In this document: positions 51,401-59,468 of the stretch, piece after piece
How the letters are laid out: the number at the start of each line of letters is the position of its first letter
How positions within the stretch are numbered: the stretch's first letter is position 1
Program-made: the position numbers and the translations under genes
DNA from: Sphaerochaeta sp032144095
Lineage (GTDB): Bacteria; Spirochaetota; Spirochaetia; Sphaerochaetales; Sphaerochaetaceae
Length of the DNA: 64,000 nt
NCBI RefSeq assembly: GCF_032144095.1
Contig: NZ_JAVSNJ010000006.1
Span: forward strand, 1-64,000
Direction of reading: 5' to 3'
Notes under the pieces: generated by a model
What the model saw: only the letters and a program-made list of their open reading frames with translations
Database searches by the model: none
What the model was told of the DNA's origin: nothing

Positions 51401-51592
51401 AAAAACAATGTGGCTGCCATCATGTATAGCCAGAAAAAAACTAGCTGGGAAGTTCTCTATCTGAACTACTCGGTATCGGGACTACTTCTCCATGCAGAGG
51501 AGAAATCCATCAGGTTTGAGGATTTCTCCCAGACCGATTGGAAGTACGTCGTCAATCTTGGAGAGAGGATCCTCCAAAGGAAAAAGAAATGA
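48473..51592 (+). CDS. large acidic repeat protein of unknown function
   Basis: A 1,039-residue cytoplasmic-looking protein with no signal peptide or membrane helix. Residues 1-505 form a mostly helical globular part that I do not recognise. Residues about 507-555 are eight hexapeptides of EEPxxx type. A long Asp/Glu-rich linker follows (about 560-720). Residues about 760-825 are eleven hexapeptides close to EPVPEA. The last 170 residues are again globular (RLRDILEKLEEKGENVFFDFCK to the end). The linkers look like flexible acidic spacers between two folded ends. The start is uncertain: 48473, 48491 and GTG 48500 are possible. It is coupled (ATGA) to the inositol-phosphatase-like gene. Confidence 0.7.
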   Translation: MLKGKEMLLVKNSLGWDLVSMVDVSAEKIQKNLKEVSIFLTNDVSNIIAILDRYHPLALLKMACWEQRRIAHDRPNDEFSQLVSARLVSYLQSVVGAKKGPFSQNAEIKEKDWKRLVQLFEDLCRKSIRHVDNYALSLYSAKSIADEDLLVAFQEYATSFMLPPVPQKNTISKQKMALKYQLQPFNALISEVFEGGLDGLLAAFSQLVTNAHEGIDKLRDDSSVFKQASMLQLEVLKSRGTVKGSVQQLMEQVIREQGWESWVSDIVGRRDGYDLFDVRKLTELSLSDALLLSVDAGHDSNFLDSEQKGWLTRPSLLTERPFLRIYNSILCFDGETLLHRAYWIIRKAVCAKSDELKFRWETIEQEKQALVPVTFFSAMLGTMNYTRNVLEGDGYIDAVFEDAQRVLRVQVPATHIGYYPYNPFTHSEDALLLLESEREAITLLGQSTHPSVVVDITNKSISYPMELKENKLTLSFIQLVELATTWEGVSQIKEVLGLPTFGQHHHEEPAATEEPTVAEEPTVMEEPAATEEPTVAEEPTVEEEPTVEEEPTVMEEAPRVDLDDDLFFEDDFYLQDEQLDEEEYESESEFSYFDDKDLEEDEKETADELALSEEQPSLFSLEDRDLFTHGNLVDNSPYSEDDDDDDLDEYEDEAFCILEDHQVEGDLPAMGSSLIQADDEMEGDLEDDSRPYDYTQLSKDTEDEEEDTIQEIASDKPASSFSFFSHLSSIANKPTVPKKEAPIAEEPVHTKEPVPAPEAESVPEAEPVPEAEPVPEAEPVPEAEPVPEAEPVPEAEPVPESEPVPEAEPVPEAEPVPEAEPVPEAELAPEPVHHDDRPAMPPSFEKPISELPPAKVQGPPRFILAETVSQKSEDAPANKGEETVIHFEELESSLDGSLPNRLRDILEKLEEKGENVFFDFCKTAEIDLLKTTSALIEQARQAQLFDNKDKMFTIPGYDLTVVLTTGRSDMLRSWDRKNNVAAIMYSQKKTSWEVLYLNYSVSGLLLHAEEKSIRFEDFSQTDWKYVVNLGERILQRKKK
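49991..50134 (+). repeat. eight 18-bp units encoding acidic hexapeptides
   Basis: Eight consecutive 18-bp units, all starting GAAGAGCCT or GAAGAACCT, encode EEPAAT, EEPTVA, EEPTVM, EEPAAT, EEPTVA, EEPTVE, EEPTVE and EEPTVM. Units 1-2 are repeated as 4-5, so a 54-bp block was duplicated, followed by single-unit gains. The repeat is in frame within the large acidic protein. Confidence 0.9.
50750..50947 (+). repeat. eleven 18-bp units encoding EPVPEA hexapeptides
   Basis: Eleven near-identical 18-bp units of GAACCTGTCCCTGAGGCA type encode ESVPEA, five EPVPEA, EPVPES and four EPVPEA. Most differences are single bases. Such an array can gain or lose units by slippage without breaking the frame, because each unit is six codons. 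Confidence 0.9.
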
Positions 51593-52389
51593 GCATGATC
51601 GAAGACTCTATTGCAGAGCATCTTGAGGTAGCCTTACTGGCTGCCAAAGAAGCTGGAAAACTGGTATTGGAAGCTGGGAAGCTGGGTCATCATGCCATTC
51701 ATAGCAAACACACCAATGATTTTGTCACTGAAACCGATAGGCTTTCAGAAGAGCTCATCATATCGATCATCAAGAAAACCTTTACAGAGGATGCCATCTT
51801 CGGCGAGGAGACAGGTGCTAGCGGGGACCTTTCCCATGGGCGTTGGATCATTGATCCGATCGATGGGACCACCAATTTCTTCCGGTCCCTTCCCAACTAT
51901 ACCATCAGCATAGCGTGGGAGATGGAACCCTTCAAACCCTTGGTCGGGGTGGTGTTCAACCCCCGTCAGAACGAACTCTTTTGGGCAAGCAAGGGTAAAG
52001 GGGCCTTCCTCAACGGAGATCCCATCCATGTTTCAAGGATAGAGGATTCTGCCCATGCCCTTCTTGTCTGTGTCCCCCCTCATCGTAGCCATGACCTGGC
52101 TGATGCCTATTTTGAGACCATGAAGAGGCTCTTCATGGAGAGTAGCGACCTTCGCTCCTATGGTTCCTGTGCCCTTGAATTGGCCTACATTGCCGCCGGA
52201 AGGCTTGATGGGTACTATGAGCTCTGCCTTGGCTACTATGACATGGCAGCGGGCCTCTGCCTGGTAGAAGAGGCTGGAGGGGCCCTCGCTAGCGCTGACC
52301 CCCTGTCTCCATTTACCGACACCCGTTGTGATCTGGTTGCCTCAAATGGGTTGATTCAAGACTGGTTATTGCATATGGTTCATGCATGA
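51589..52389 (+). CDS. inositol-monophosphatase-family phosphatase
   Basis: A 266-residue Mg-dependent phosphatase. Metal-binding segments are FGEETGASGD, WIIDPIDGTTNF (DPIDGTT) and GYYDMAAGLCLVEEAGG, where the usual WD is YD. It could act on inositol phosphate, fructose 1,6-bisphosphate, histidinol phosphate or 3'-phosphoadenosine 5'-phosphate; sequence does not decide. The ATG overlaps the preceding stop (ATGA), with AAAGGA upstream, and the stop overlaps the next gene by four bases. So the three genes are translationally coupled. Confidence 0.9.
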   Translation: MSMIEDSIAEHLEVALLAAKEAGKLVLEAGKLGHHAIHSKHTNDFVTETDRLSEELIISIIKKTFTEDAIFGEETGASGDLSHGRWIIDPIDGTTNFFRSLPNYTISIAWEMEPFKPLVGVVFNPRQNELFWASKGKGAFLNGDPIHVSRIEDSAHALLVCVPPHRSHDLADAYFETMKRLFMESSDLRSYGSCALELAYIAAGRLDGYYELCLGYYDMAAGLCLVEEAGGALASADPLSPFTDTRCDLVASNGLIQDWLLHMVHA

Positions 52390-53030
52390 AATTCAAACTA
52401 GCAATCTTTGACCTTGATGGTACCCTTATGGATACCTCTGCCGGAATATTTGCTACAGCCAACAAGGCTGTGGAGTTGGTGGGCCGCCCACCCGAGCATG
52501 ATATCAAACAGCTGAGCAAGTTCATTGGACCTCCCATAGTCCAATGTTTCATCAACACCTATAACCTGGATGAAGAGCTCATAGAGAGCGCGATAGGGCA
52601 CTATCGTGAAGAGTACGTTGCACGTGGGCAGTTCAATGCCATCGAATATCCGGGGATCAAGGAGACGTTGGCCAAACTCAAGGAGAAGGGGTACCTGCTT
52701 GGGGTAGGAACCCTCAAGACAGAGAGCCTCGCCCTAACCATGATGTCCCATTTTGGCTTCGAACCCTATTTTTCCTCAATCAGGGGTGCTGACATGTCAT
52801 CCAAGCTCAGCAAGGCTGATATAGTCAACATGGTCCTCAAAGACCTTGGCATTGATCCTTCTGAAGCAGTCCTCATCGGAGATACCATCCATGACGAGGA
52901 AGGTGCAAAAGAGGCCAATGTCTCCTTTATCGCCGTTGACTATGGTTTCGGATTCCCCCGAGGGCAACAAAGGACAGACTCGATGCTTGCTGTTGTTTCC
53001 TCTCCCCAGGAGCTGCTCTCCTTGTTATAG
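52386..53030 (+). CDS. HAD-superfamily phosphatase (phosphoglycolate-phosphatase-like)
   Basis: A 214-residue HAD hydrolase. Motif I is FDLDGTLMDT (nucleophile Asp8, acid/base Asp10), motif II is VGTLKTES and motif IV is VLIGDTIHDEEGAKEA. The cap is the alpha-helical C1 type, as in Gph. The substrate may be phosphoglycolate or another small phosphate. It is the third gene of the coupled set. Confidence 0.88.
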   Translation: MKFKLAIFDLDGTLMDTSAGIFATANKAVELVGRPPEHDIKQLSKFIGPPIVQCFINTYNLDEELIESAIGHYREEYVARGQFNAIEYPGIKETLAKLKEKGYLLGVGTLKTESLALTMMSHFGFEPYFSSIRGADMSSKLSKADIVNMVLKDLGIDPSEAVLIGDTIHDEEGAKEANVSFIAVDYGFGFPRGQQRTDSMLAVVSSPQELLSLL

Positions 53031-53128
53031 GGAATTTTCCTGTATGGCGTTGGATGTTTTGGAAAAGCTGGAACTGCTTGCATGAGAGGGAACCAGAGAG
53101 TATTCTATTCAGATAGGAGATCGTGCAT

Positions 53129-53524
53129 ATGAGTAACAAGATTGAGAAAAAACTGGTCAATACAGACAAGGCACCTGCAGCCATCGGCCCTTACAGCCAG
53201 GCTGTCATCGCTGCCCCATTCGTTTTCACCTCAGGGCAGCTTCCCGTTGACCCAAAGACCAATGAACTGGTAGGTGGTGATGCCGCCAATCAGGCAAAGC
53301 AGGTATTTGAGAACCTGAAGGCTGTACTTGCAGAGGCCGGGACCGATCTCTCCAGGGCGGTGAAAGCCACAGTGTTCCTGAGGGACATGAATGACTTCGC
53401 TGCCGTAAACAAGGTCTATGCTTCCTTTTTTGGGGAAGGCATCCTCCCTGCCCGATCGGCAGTCCAGGTAGCCAGGCTTCCCAAGGATGTAGCGCTTGAA
53501 ATAGAGATGATAGCCCTGCTCTAG
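53129..53524 (+). CDS. ridA: RidA family enamine/imine deaminase
   Basis: A 131-residue RidA protein. KAPAAIGPYSQAV, FTSGQLPVDP and NLKAVLAEAGTDLSRAVKATVFL are family segments, and the active Arg is in LPARSAVQVARLP. It hydrolyses reactive 2-aminoacrylate-type enamines from PLP enzymes. It lies 22 bases before gcvT. Threonine and serine breakdown elsewhere in the window (tdh, kbl) makes such a guard useful. AGGAG precedes the ATG. Confidence 0.94.
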   Translation: MSNKIEKKLVNTDKAPAAIGPYSQAVIAAPFVFTSGQLPVDPKTNELVGGDAANQAKQVFENLKAVLAEAGTDLSRAVKATVFLRDMNDFAAVNKVYASFFGEGILPARSAVQVARLPKDVALEIEMIALL

Positions 53525-53546
53525 GCTAACCAATAGGAGGGAAGGG

Positions 53547-54671
53547 ATGAAACGCACACCTATCTATGATGTGTACAGTCACTACGAAGGCGTGAAACTG
53601 ATCGACTTTGGAGGCTGGGAGCTTCCAGTCAACTACTCCAGTGGAATCCTGGCCGAACATGAGGCTGTCAGGACCAAGGTTGGCCTGTTTGACGTCTCCC
53701 ATATGGGAGAGTGTCTGGTTACCGGAGAGACGGCAACCGACTTTTTGGACTACCTTTGCACCAATGCCATCAGAGGCATGCAAAAGGGCGAGGTCATGTA
53801 CACCATGATGTGCTACCCCAACGGGACAGTAGTTGATGACCTGCTCATCTACTGCCGTGACCGTACCTCCTATCTTGTCGTTATGAACGCATCGAACATC
53901 GAGAAGGATCTTGCATGGATGCAGGATGGAGTCCCTTTCCCAGGAAAGGAGAGACCCACCATAGTAGACCTTTCCGATCGGACGGTGCTTCTTGCCTTGC
54001 AAGGGCCTCTTGCAGTCCAGGTGCTCACAAAACTCATTCCTGAATGCAGTGATATGCCATCATTCACCTATCGTTCCCCTTGTGCTGTTGGTGAAGTCAT
54101 GTCCCTCATCAGCCGCACCGGCTATACAGGAGAAGATGGGTTCGAACTCTATTGCGCTTCGGAGGATGGAAAACTGTTGTGGAATACCCTTCTGGAGGCA
54201 GGAGTGGAAGAAGGCATCATCCCCTGTGGGCTTGGCTGCCGTGATACCCTCCGACTCGAAGCGAAGCTCCCCCTCTACGGCCATGAGATAAGCGACAGCA
54301 TCACCCCCCTTGAGGCAAACCTCGGGGTGTTTGTGCGATTGGAGAAAGAGGATTTCTGTGGTAGGGATGCATTGGCAAAACAGAAGGATGAGGGTGTCCC
54401 AAGAACGTTGCGCGGGGTGGAGATGGTCGACAAGGCTGTCCCTCGCTCAGGTTGCGAAGTATTTCTTGATGATGAGCTGATCGGCTTTGTGACCAGCGGG
54501 ACCAAGAGCCCGACCCTTGATATTTTCTGCGCCTATGTGCTGATCAGACGGGACATCAAACTCAAGTTTGGTGATGAGGTAACCATTGAAATCCATGGAA
54601 AGCGAAAGCGGGCGAAGCTGGTGAAGACCCCCTTTTACAAGCATGGGAAGAGATATGACGAAGAGCGATGA
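53547..54671 (+). CDS. gcvT: glycine cleavage system T protein (aminomethyltransferase)
   Basis: A 374-residue T protein transferring the methylene group of glycine to tetrahydrofolate. TPIYDVYSHYEGVKLIDFGGWELPVNYS opens the domain, and folate-binding NYS, DVSHMGE and GEDGFELY segments are present. The H and P proteins are not next to it. AGGAGG precedes the ATG. The stop overlaps the following gene by four bases, linking it to an unrelated-looking acyltransferase gene. Confidence 0.95.
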   Translation: MKRTPIYDVYSHYEGVKLIDFGGWELPVNYSSGILAEHEAVRTKVGLFDVSHMGECLVTGETATDFLDYLCTNAIRGMQKGEVMYTMMCYPNGTVVDDLLIYCRDRTSYLVVMNASNIEKDLAWMQDGVPFPGKERPTIVDLSDRTVLLALQGPLAVQVLTKLIPECSDMPSFTYRSPCAVGEVMSLISRTGYTGEDGFELYCASEDGKLLWNTLLEAGVEEGIIPCGLGCRDTLRLEAKLPLYGHEISDSITPLEANLGVFVRLEKEDFCGRDALAKQKDEGVPRTLRGVEMVDKAVPRSGCEVFLDDELIGFVTSGTKSPTLDIFCAYVLIRRDIKLKFGDEVTIEIHGKRKRAKLVKTPFYKHGKRYDEER

Positions 54672-55981
54672 TACGAGTACAAAGCTACGCCCCTGATGGG
54701 TTCATAGCCCTTGACAACTCAGCCTTGATCTACCCTCCTACCGAGGCAAGGTTCAATGCGAATACCTATCGGGTCTCCATTGACCTCAAGCAGGTGATAG
54801 TCCCTGAGATATTGGATCTTGCAGTACAAGAGATGTTGCAGCGCTGCTCCTATGCCAAGGTGAGCCTGCACAAGGGGTTCTTCTGGTATTTTCTCTCACC
54901 CAACCATAAAACCCCAATACTGCATGAAGAGGGATCCTTTCCCAGTGGACGTATCTTTCGCAAGGAAAACAACGGCTACCTGTTCAAGGTGCTCTACAGC
55001 AAGCATAGGATAGCCTTGGAGTGTTTCCATGCCCTCACCGATGGGTCAGGTGCATTGGTCTACCTGAAGATGATCGTAAGCGAGTATTGCCGGCTTGCAG
55101 GCATAGCAGAGTTTACCTTCAGCGGTGCCTTGGACTTTTCCAAGCGTCCGTCCAAGCAAGAGTTCAGCGACCCGTTCCAACACTTCTTTGACCCCAAGAT
55201 TCCCGGGACCCCTTCCACTGGACGAGCCTATCACCGCATAGGGACGGGATCCTACGATGACAGGGTGAAGGTCATCAGCGCGACCGTTGATGCAAAGACC
55301 CTACGGGAGCGCTGCAAAAGTCGTGGCTATACCGTAACGGTCTACCTATGCTCCATTCTTCTCTGGGCATTGCAGGAACTCCAGAAACAGGAGGTCCCTG
55401 TCCAGAAAAGACGCAAGCCCCTCAAGCTCTCGGTTCCCATGAACCTCAGGAACATCTTCCATTTCGATACCATGAGGAATTTTACCCTCTTTGCGGTCCC
55501 TGGGATCGAACCTGCCTTAGGGGAATATACCTTTGAGGAGATTCTGCAGAAGATCTACCTTGACATGGCATTCTCCCAGGATCCAAAAAGGATCCGTAGC
55601 CAGATTCGCAGGAATGTGGGAGGGGAGCGTCACATCCTGATGCGTTTTGCCCCTACGGCCATCAAGAATCCCCTCTTCAAACTGCTTTCCGACTCCCTTG
55701 GCGATGACCTCTATACTGCAGTCATCTCCAATCTTGGCTATGTGAGTATTCCCCCGGAGCTTGAGAGTTCCCTTACCCGCATGGATTTCTACCTCTGCCC
55801 AGGGCAAATGAATAAAGTGGCCCTGGCTATCGTTGGCTGGAAGGACAAGGTTACCATCAACTTCAGCAGCTTTTTCAACACCGATACCGACCTTGAACGG
55901 TTGTTCTGCCAATTCCTTGTCCAGGATGGCGTTCCTGTTGAGATCGCGACCAACCGTTCTGACGAACATAAGGAGCAATGA
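54668..55981 (+). CDS. condensation-fold acyltransferase-like protein
   Basis: A 437-residue protein of the chloramphenicol-acetyltransferase/condensation-domain fold. Its ECFHALTDGSGALVYLK (about residues 117-133) matches the HHxxxDG-type active site in single-His form (HALTDG). The late LGYVSIPPELESSLTRMDFY segment and the DTDLERLFCQFL tail also fit. It resembles alcohol O-acetyltransferase-like proteins of Firmicutes. The substrate is unknown. It is coupled to gcvT on one side and adjoins the zinc-ribbon membrane gene on the other. Confidence 0.75.
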   Translation: MIRVQSYAPDGFIALDNSALIYPPTEARFNANTYRVSIDLKQVIVPEILDLAVQEMLQRCSYAKVSLHKGFFWYFLSPNHKTPILHEEGSFPSGRIFRKENNGYLFKVLYSKHRIALECFHALTDGSGALVYLKMIVSEYCRLAGIAEFTFSGALDFSKRPSKQEFSDPFQHFFDPKIPGTPSTGRAYHRIGTGSYDDRVKVISATVDAKTLRERCKSRGYTVTVYLCSILLWALQELQKQEVPVQKRRKPLKLSVPMNLRNIFHFDTMRNFTLFAVPGIEPALGEYTFEEILQKIYLDMAFSQDPKRIRSQIRRNVGGERHILMRFAPTAIKNPLFKLLSDSLGDDLYTAVISNLGYVSIPPELESSLTRMDFYLCPGQMNKVALAIVGWKDKVTINFSSFFNTDTDLERLFCQFLVQDGVPVEIATNRSDEHKEQ

Positions 55982-56869
55982 ATGGCATATTGTGTAATGT
56001 GTGGAGTCAAGCTTGAGGATGGGGCGGTTCAGTGCCCCCTCTGTCGGACAGAGGTCCTCCTGCCCTCCCATGTGGTCGAAAAGCCCGCTGAGCCGCTATT
56101 CCCTCATCCCTTGCCGGAGAAGGGGACAGGGGGTATCAGCAAGACCAGCAAGGGCATCATCGAACTCATACTCCCCCTGCTGGTTGTCAGCGAGGTTACC
56201 ATAGCCCTTACCATGTGGTACTCGGGAAATTTCTCCCACAGCTTCATCCCCCTGTTCAGCACTGCAATGGCAGCCCTGGTCATAGCGATGGCACTCGTAT
56301 CCCGGCACAGCTATGTTGCCCAGACTACTACCCACCTCATCCTGGTCTCCCTCTACCTGCTGGGCATTGACGGATCATCCGGCCCCTTGAGCTGGTCGGT
56401 TATCGCTGTAGGGGGTATTGCCATCTTGTGGCTCTATGCAGTATTCACCACAACCAGGACAGCGCGTACCTGCCCGTTGGGCAGTGCATCACTTCTGATG
56501 CTTGCAACCCTGGGCTATCTGGCCATGATCAACCTGGTTGTGGTAGGAAAGCTATCCTGGTTTTTCCCGGTAGCATTGCCGACATCCCTGGTGCTGTTCG
56601 CCGGTGTTGGGCTCTTTTTCCTTTTGTTCCTGACGCGGAAACGGACCAGGCTTCCCCTGGCTGACCTGATATTCTTCAATCTGATCGTGCTGTTTCTGAC
56701 CTTTACCGCCCTTGACCTCTTTCTGAATCGGTATGGTTCAGGGATCTGGACCCTTAGCTGGTCGGTAAGCCTCTTCTCGGCATCAGTTGCACTGATGCTC
56801 CTGCTGATAAGCGTTTCGGTAAGCCGGCGGATCAGAAGGTTCTTTACCAGCCAGAACCGGCACAGTTAG
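55982..56869 (+). CDS. zinc-ribbon membrane protein (DUF6320-like)
   Basis: A 295-residue protein. Residues 1-22 form a zinc ribbon, CVMCGVKLEDGAVQCPLC (two CxxC pairs). A linker leads to about seven membrane helices, and the C-terminus is basic. It starts on the base after the stop of the acyltransferase-like gene, with AGGAG inside that gene. In other bacteria similar membrane proteins lie beside the same acyltransferase type, so they probably form a functional pair, perhaps a membrane partner. This link is from memory and is not proven. Confidence 0.7.
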   Translation: MAYCVMCGVKLEDGAVQCPLCRTEVLLPSHVVEKPAEPLFPHPLPEKGTGGISKTSKGIIELILPLLVVSEVTIALTMWYSGNFSHSFIPLFSTAMAALVIAMALVSRHSYVAQTTTHLILVSLYLLGIDGSSGPLSWSVIAVGGIAILWLYAVFTTTRTARTCPLGSASLLMLATLGYLAMINLVVVGKLSWFFPVALPTSLVLFAGVGLFFLLFLTRKRTRLPLADLIFFNLIVLFLTFTALDLFLNRYGSGIWTLSWSVSLFSASVALMLLLISVSVSRRIRRFFTSQNRHS

Positions 56870-57345
56870 GTAAAGTCAGCGAACGTTGCTTCAGCGGCCC
56901 GTTGCAGATCCTCGGGCCGGATCCTCAGCTGCAACCCCCGTTGCCCGGCACTTATGTAGATATGCTCATGCAATAAGGCAAGTTCTTCCAAGAACGTAGG
57001 GAAGTGCTTTTTCATGCCCAAAGGGGAACAGCCACCTCTGATATATCCAGTTGTGGAGAGCAGGCTATCCATCTTGATGAGCTCCATCTCCTTGCTTCCT
57101 GTCAGGGAGCGGGCCTTCTTCATGCTTACGGAAAACTCTGCAGGAAGGCAGAACACAAAGACCAGATTATCACTGTCCTGCATGACTATGGTCTTGAATA
57201 CCTGTTCGCTTGAGAGCCCTGCTGCCTGGCTCGCATGCACGGCATCAAGATGTTCTTCATCCCACTCATAGAGCACTACCTCGTACTCGATCGAAAGGGA
57301 ATCGAGGATCCTCATTGCGTTTGTTTTTTTTCCAGTATATGCCAT
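56866..57345 (-). CDS. ybaK: Cys-tRNA(Pro)/Cys-tRNA(Cys) deacylase YbaK
   Basis: A 159-residue trans-editing protein of the YbaK/EbsC family, which hydrolyses Cys mischarged on tRNA-Pro. The family shows in MRILDSLSIEYEVVLYEWDE, GLSSEQVFKTIVMQDSDNLVF, SMKKARSLTGSKEMELI and GYIRGGCSPLGMKKHFPTFLEE. Length fits. Its 3' end overlaps the zinc-ribbon membrane gene by four bases. Confidence 0.92.
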   Translation of the reverse strand: MAYTGKKTNAMRILDSLSIEYEVVLYEWDEEHLDAVHASQAAGLSSEQVFKTIVMQDSDNLVFVFCLPAEFSVSMKKARSLTGSKEMELIKMDSLLSTTGYIRGGCSPLGMKKHFPTFLEELALLHEHIYISAGQRGLQLRIRPEDLQRAAEATFADFT

Positions 57346-57390
57346 CCCTGAATCCTATCCAAATCAATGGGTGTGTGCAAGGGCATAAGA

Positions 57391-57412
57391 AACGGGACCC
57401 GAAGGTCCCGTT
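57391..57412 (-). terminator. terminator of the nucleoside ABC operon
   Basis: AACGGGACC (57391-57399) pairs perfectly with GGTCCCGTT (57404-57412) around a CGAA loop. On the minus strand it follows the last permease gene by 21 bases, with a T-rich tail. Confidence 0.85.
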
Positions 57413-57432
57413 GCTCAGCCAAGAGTGCAGGA

Positions 57433-58404
57433 TTATTTGTCATCGATGGCAAAGGATGTTCCCAGTGCCGCAGGTGAGGCGAAGGAACCTTTCTTCTTCT
57501 GGTTGATGATGGTCATGGCAGTAAGAACCACCAGGGTGATAAGATAGGGTGAGAAGGCAAGGAACTGGGTAGGTATTACCATCTTGAATCCGGCAGCCTG
57601 CAGGCTGAACTGCAAGCTGGTGATTCCCCCGAAGATCAGGGTGCCGATGACAACCCTTCCAGGGTTCCAGGTGGCAAATATGACCAGGGCTATGACGATC
57701 CAGCCCTTTCCACCGGTCATTCCATCATTCCAGCTCGGGGTGAAGCTCAAGGAGAGGCATGCCCCTCCAAGACCTGCAAACATGCCACCGATGACGGTGT
57801 AGATGTAACGGATCTTGGAAACGGAGATACCCATGGCAGCAGCTGTCCTGGGGTTCTCGCCCACTGCGCGGACTACCATCCCATGCTTGGTCTTGTACAT
57901 GAAGAACCAGGCAAAGGGGATGAGTAGGTAGAGTGCATAGGTGAGCAGGCTCACATCAAACAGAGCTCCCAGTATGGGAATCTTGCTGAGTGCAGGGATT
58001 GCTATGTTGTTGAACTTTGACTCAAGGTTCATACCACACAGGTTGTAGGTATTGGAGGCAGGTCCCAGGCGTTGGCCGAGGAAGTTGGCCAAGCCGGTTC
58101 CCAGCATCGTGATGGCAAGCCCGGAGACAACCTGGTTTGCCCTCATGGTGATACAGAGGAATGCATGCATCAGGGAGAAGAAAGCACCAACCAGCATGGA
58201 GACGATGATGGCAAGAAGCAGGTTTCCTGTGGCAAATGCAGTTGCAAAGCCTGTGAGGGCGCCCATCAGCATGGTGCCTTCCATCCCTAGGTTCAGGATG
58301 CCTGTCTTCTCTGTATATACTTCACCCAAGGTGGCATAGGTAAGGGAGGTTCCCATCGCTAGGGTAGCGGCAAGAAGTTTTGTCATGAAATCTATCCAGT
58401 TCAT
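57433..58404 (-). CDS. nucleoside ABC transporter permease 2
   Basis: A 323-residue permease with about nine helices of the BMP-linked (NupC/YufQ) type. YATLGEVYTEKTGILNLGMEGTMLMGALTGFA and GENPRTAAAMGISVSKIRYIYTVIGGMFAGLGGA are family signatures. It pairs with the next permease. Its start overlaps the stop of that gene by four bases. Confidence 0.93.
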   Translation of the reverse strand: MNWIDFMTKLLAATLAMGTSLTYATLGEVYTEKTGILNLGMEGTMLMGALTGFATAFATGNLLLAIIVSMLVGAFFSLMHAFLCITMRANQVVSGLAITMLGTGLANFLGQRLGPASNTYNLCGMNLESKFNNIAIPALSKIPILGALFDVSLLTYALYLLIPFAWFFMYKTKHGMVVRAVGENPRTAAAMGISVSKIRYIYTVIGGMFAGLGGACLSLSFTPSWNDGMTGGKGWIVIALVIFATWNPGRVVIGTLIFGGITSLQFSLQAAGFKMVIPTQFLAFSPYLITLVVLTAMTIINQKKKGSFASPAALGTSFAIDDK

Positions 58405-59468
58405 TTGGAACTCTCCTTATGCTTGCCTAGGACGAGCAGCTTGTATTCGGTGAAGATGCTGCCTGCCAGCAACGGTATGAGTATCAGGCCTTGGAGGACC
58501 TCACCCATTGCAGAGGGAAGCTTCAGCGTGATCTGCAGGGCATCGGAACCCGTATCCAGGGCTGCCATCAGGATGGCCACGAAAATGGAGGCGATGGGGT
58601 TGAGCCCACTCATCCAGGCGATGATGATTCCGGTGAAGCCATACCCACCGTTGACACCCTTGGTAAGCTGGTGGGTGACAGCAGCAGAGTCGATGACTCC
58701 CGCCAGGCCTGCGATGCCTCCGGATATGAGCATGGCCAGGATGATGTTCTTCTTGATCGAGACCCCTTGGCATCTAGCGGCCTTCTGGTTCTTGCCGATC
58801 ATGTTCAGCTCAAAGCCCCATCGGGTCTTGTAGAGGACAAACCAGAGGATGGCTACCAGTATCAGGGCAAAAAAGACTCCTGCATGGACTCGGCCCCAGA
58901 TCCTGGGAAGCCAGGCATACTCAGGATACCTGACAGTGCCCATGTTTCCCCGTGGGGCTTTCCAGGCGTTGATGTAGAGGTATTCTGCGTATCCTATGAT
59001 GATGTAGTTCATCATGAGGGTAGCCAGTGTCTCATCGACACTCCATTGGGCCTTCAGGACACCGGGGATTCCTCCCCATATTGCCCCAAACAGCACTCCG
59101 ACGACGATGCCAACCGGCAGGACCAGCCAATGGGGGAGGAAGGTCCAGAACTGCATGACCCAGGTGATGCCGATGACACCTGAGACATACTGGCCTTCGG
59201 CACCGATGTTCCAGAACTTCAGCCTGAAGGCTATGCCCACAGCCAGGCCACAGAGCAGCAACGGGACTGTCTTCACCAGGGTGAACTGGATCTTGGATTG
59301 GCTTCCGAACGCTCCCTTGAACATGGCCACGTAGGTTTGGATGGGGTTTGCCTTGGATAGGGTAAGGACGATAGCCCCTAGCAGGAAGGAGAGCAACAGC
59401 GAGGCTATCGGTACCAGTACGGTCATTTTTCGGGATTTGCTGTCCCGTTTCTCGAGGGCAAATCTCAT
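58401..59468 (-). CDS. nucleoside ABC transporter permease 1
   Basis: A 355-residue permease with about ten helices of the NupB/YufP type. FRLKFWNIGAEGQYVSGVIG and MIGKNQKAARCQGVSIKKNIILAMLISGGIAGLAGV are the signatures. Its start overlaps the ATPase stop by four bases, so the operon is tightly coupled. Confidence 0.93.
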   Translation of the reverse strand: MRFALEKRDSKSRKMTVLVPIASLLLSFLLGAIVLTLSKANPIQTYVAMFKGAFGSQSKIQFTLVKTVPLLLCGLAVGIAFRLKFWNIGAEGQYVSGVIGITWVMQFWTFLPHWLVLPVGIVVGVLFGAIWGGIPGVLKAQWSVDETLATLMMNYIIIGYAEYLYINAWKAPRGNMGTVRYPEYAWLPRIWGRVHAGVFFALILVAILWFVLYKTRWGFELNMIGKNQKAARCQGVSIKKNIILAMLISGGIAGLAGVIDSAAVTHQLTKGVNGGYGFTGIIIAWMSGLNPIASIFVAILMAALDTGSDALQITLKLPSAMGEVLQGLILIPLLAGSIFTEYKLLVLGKHKESSK

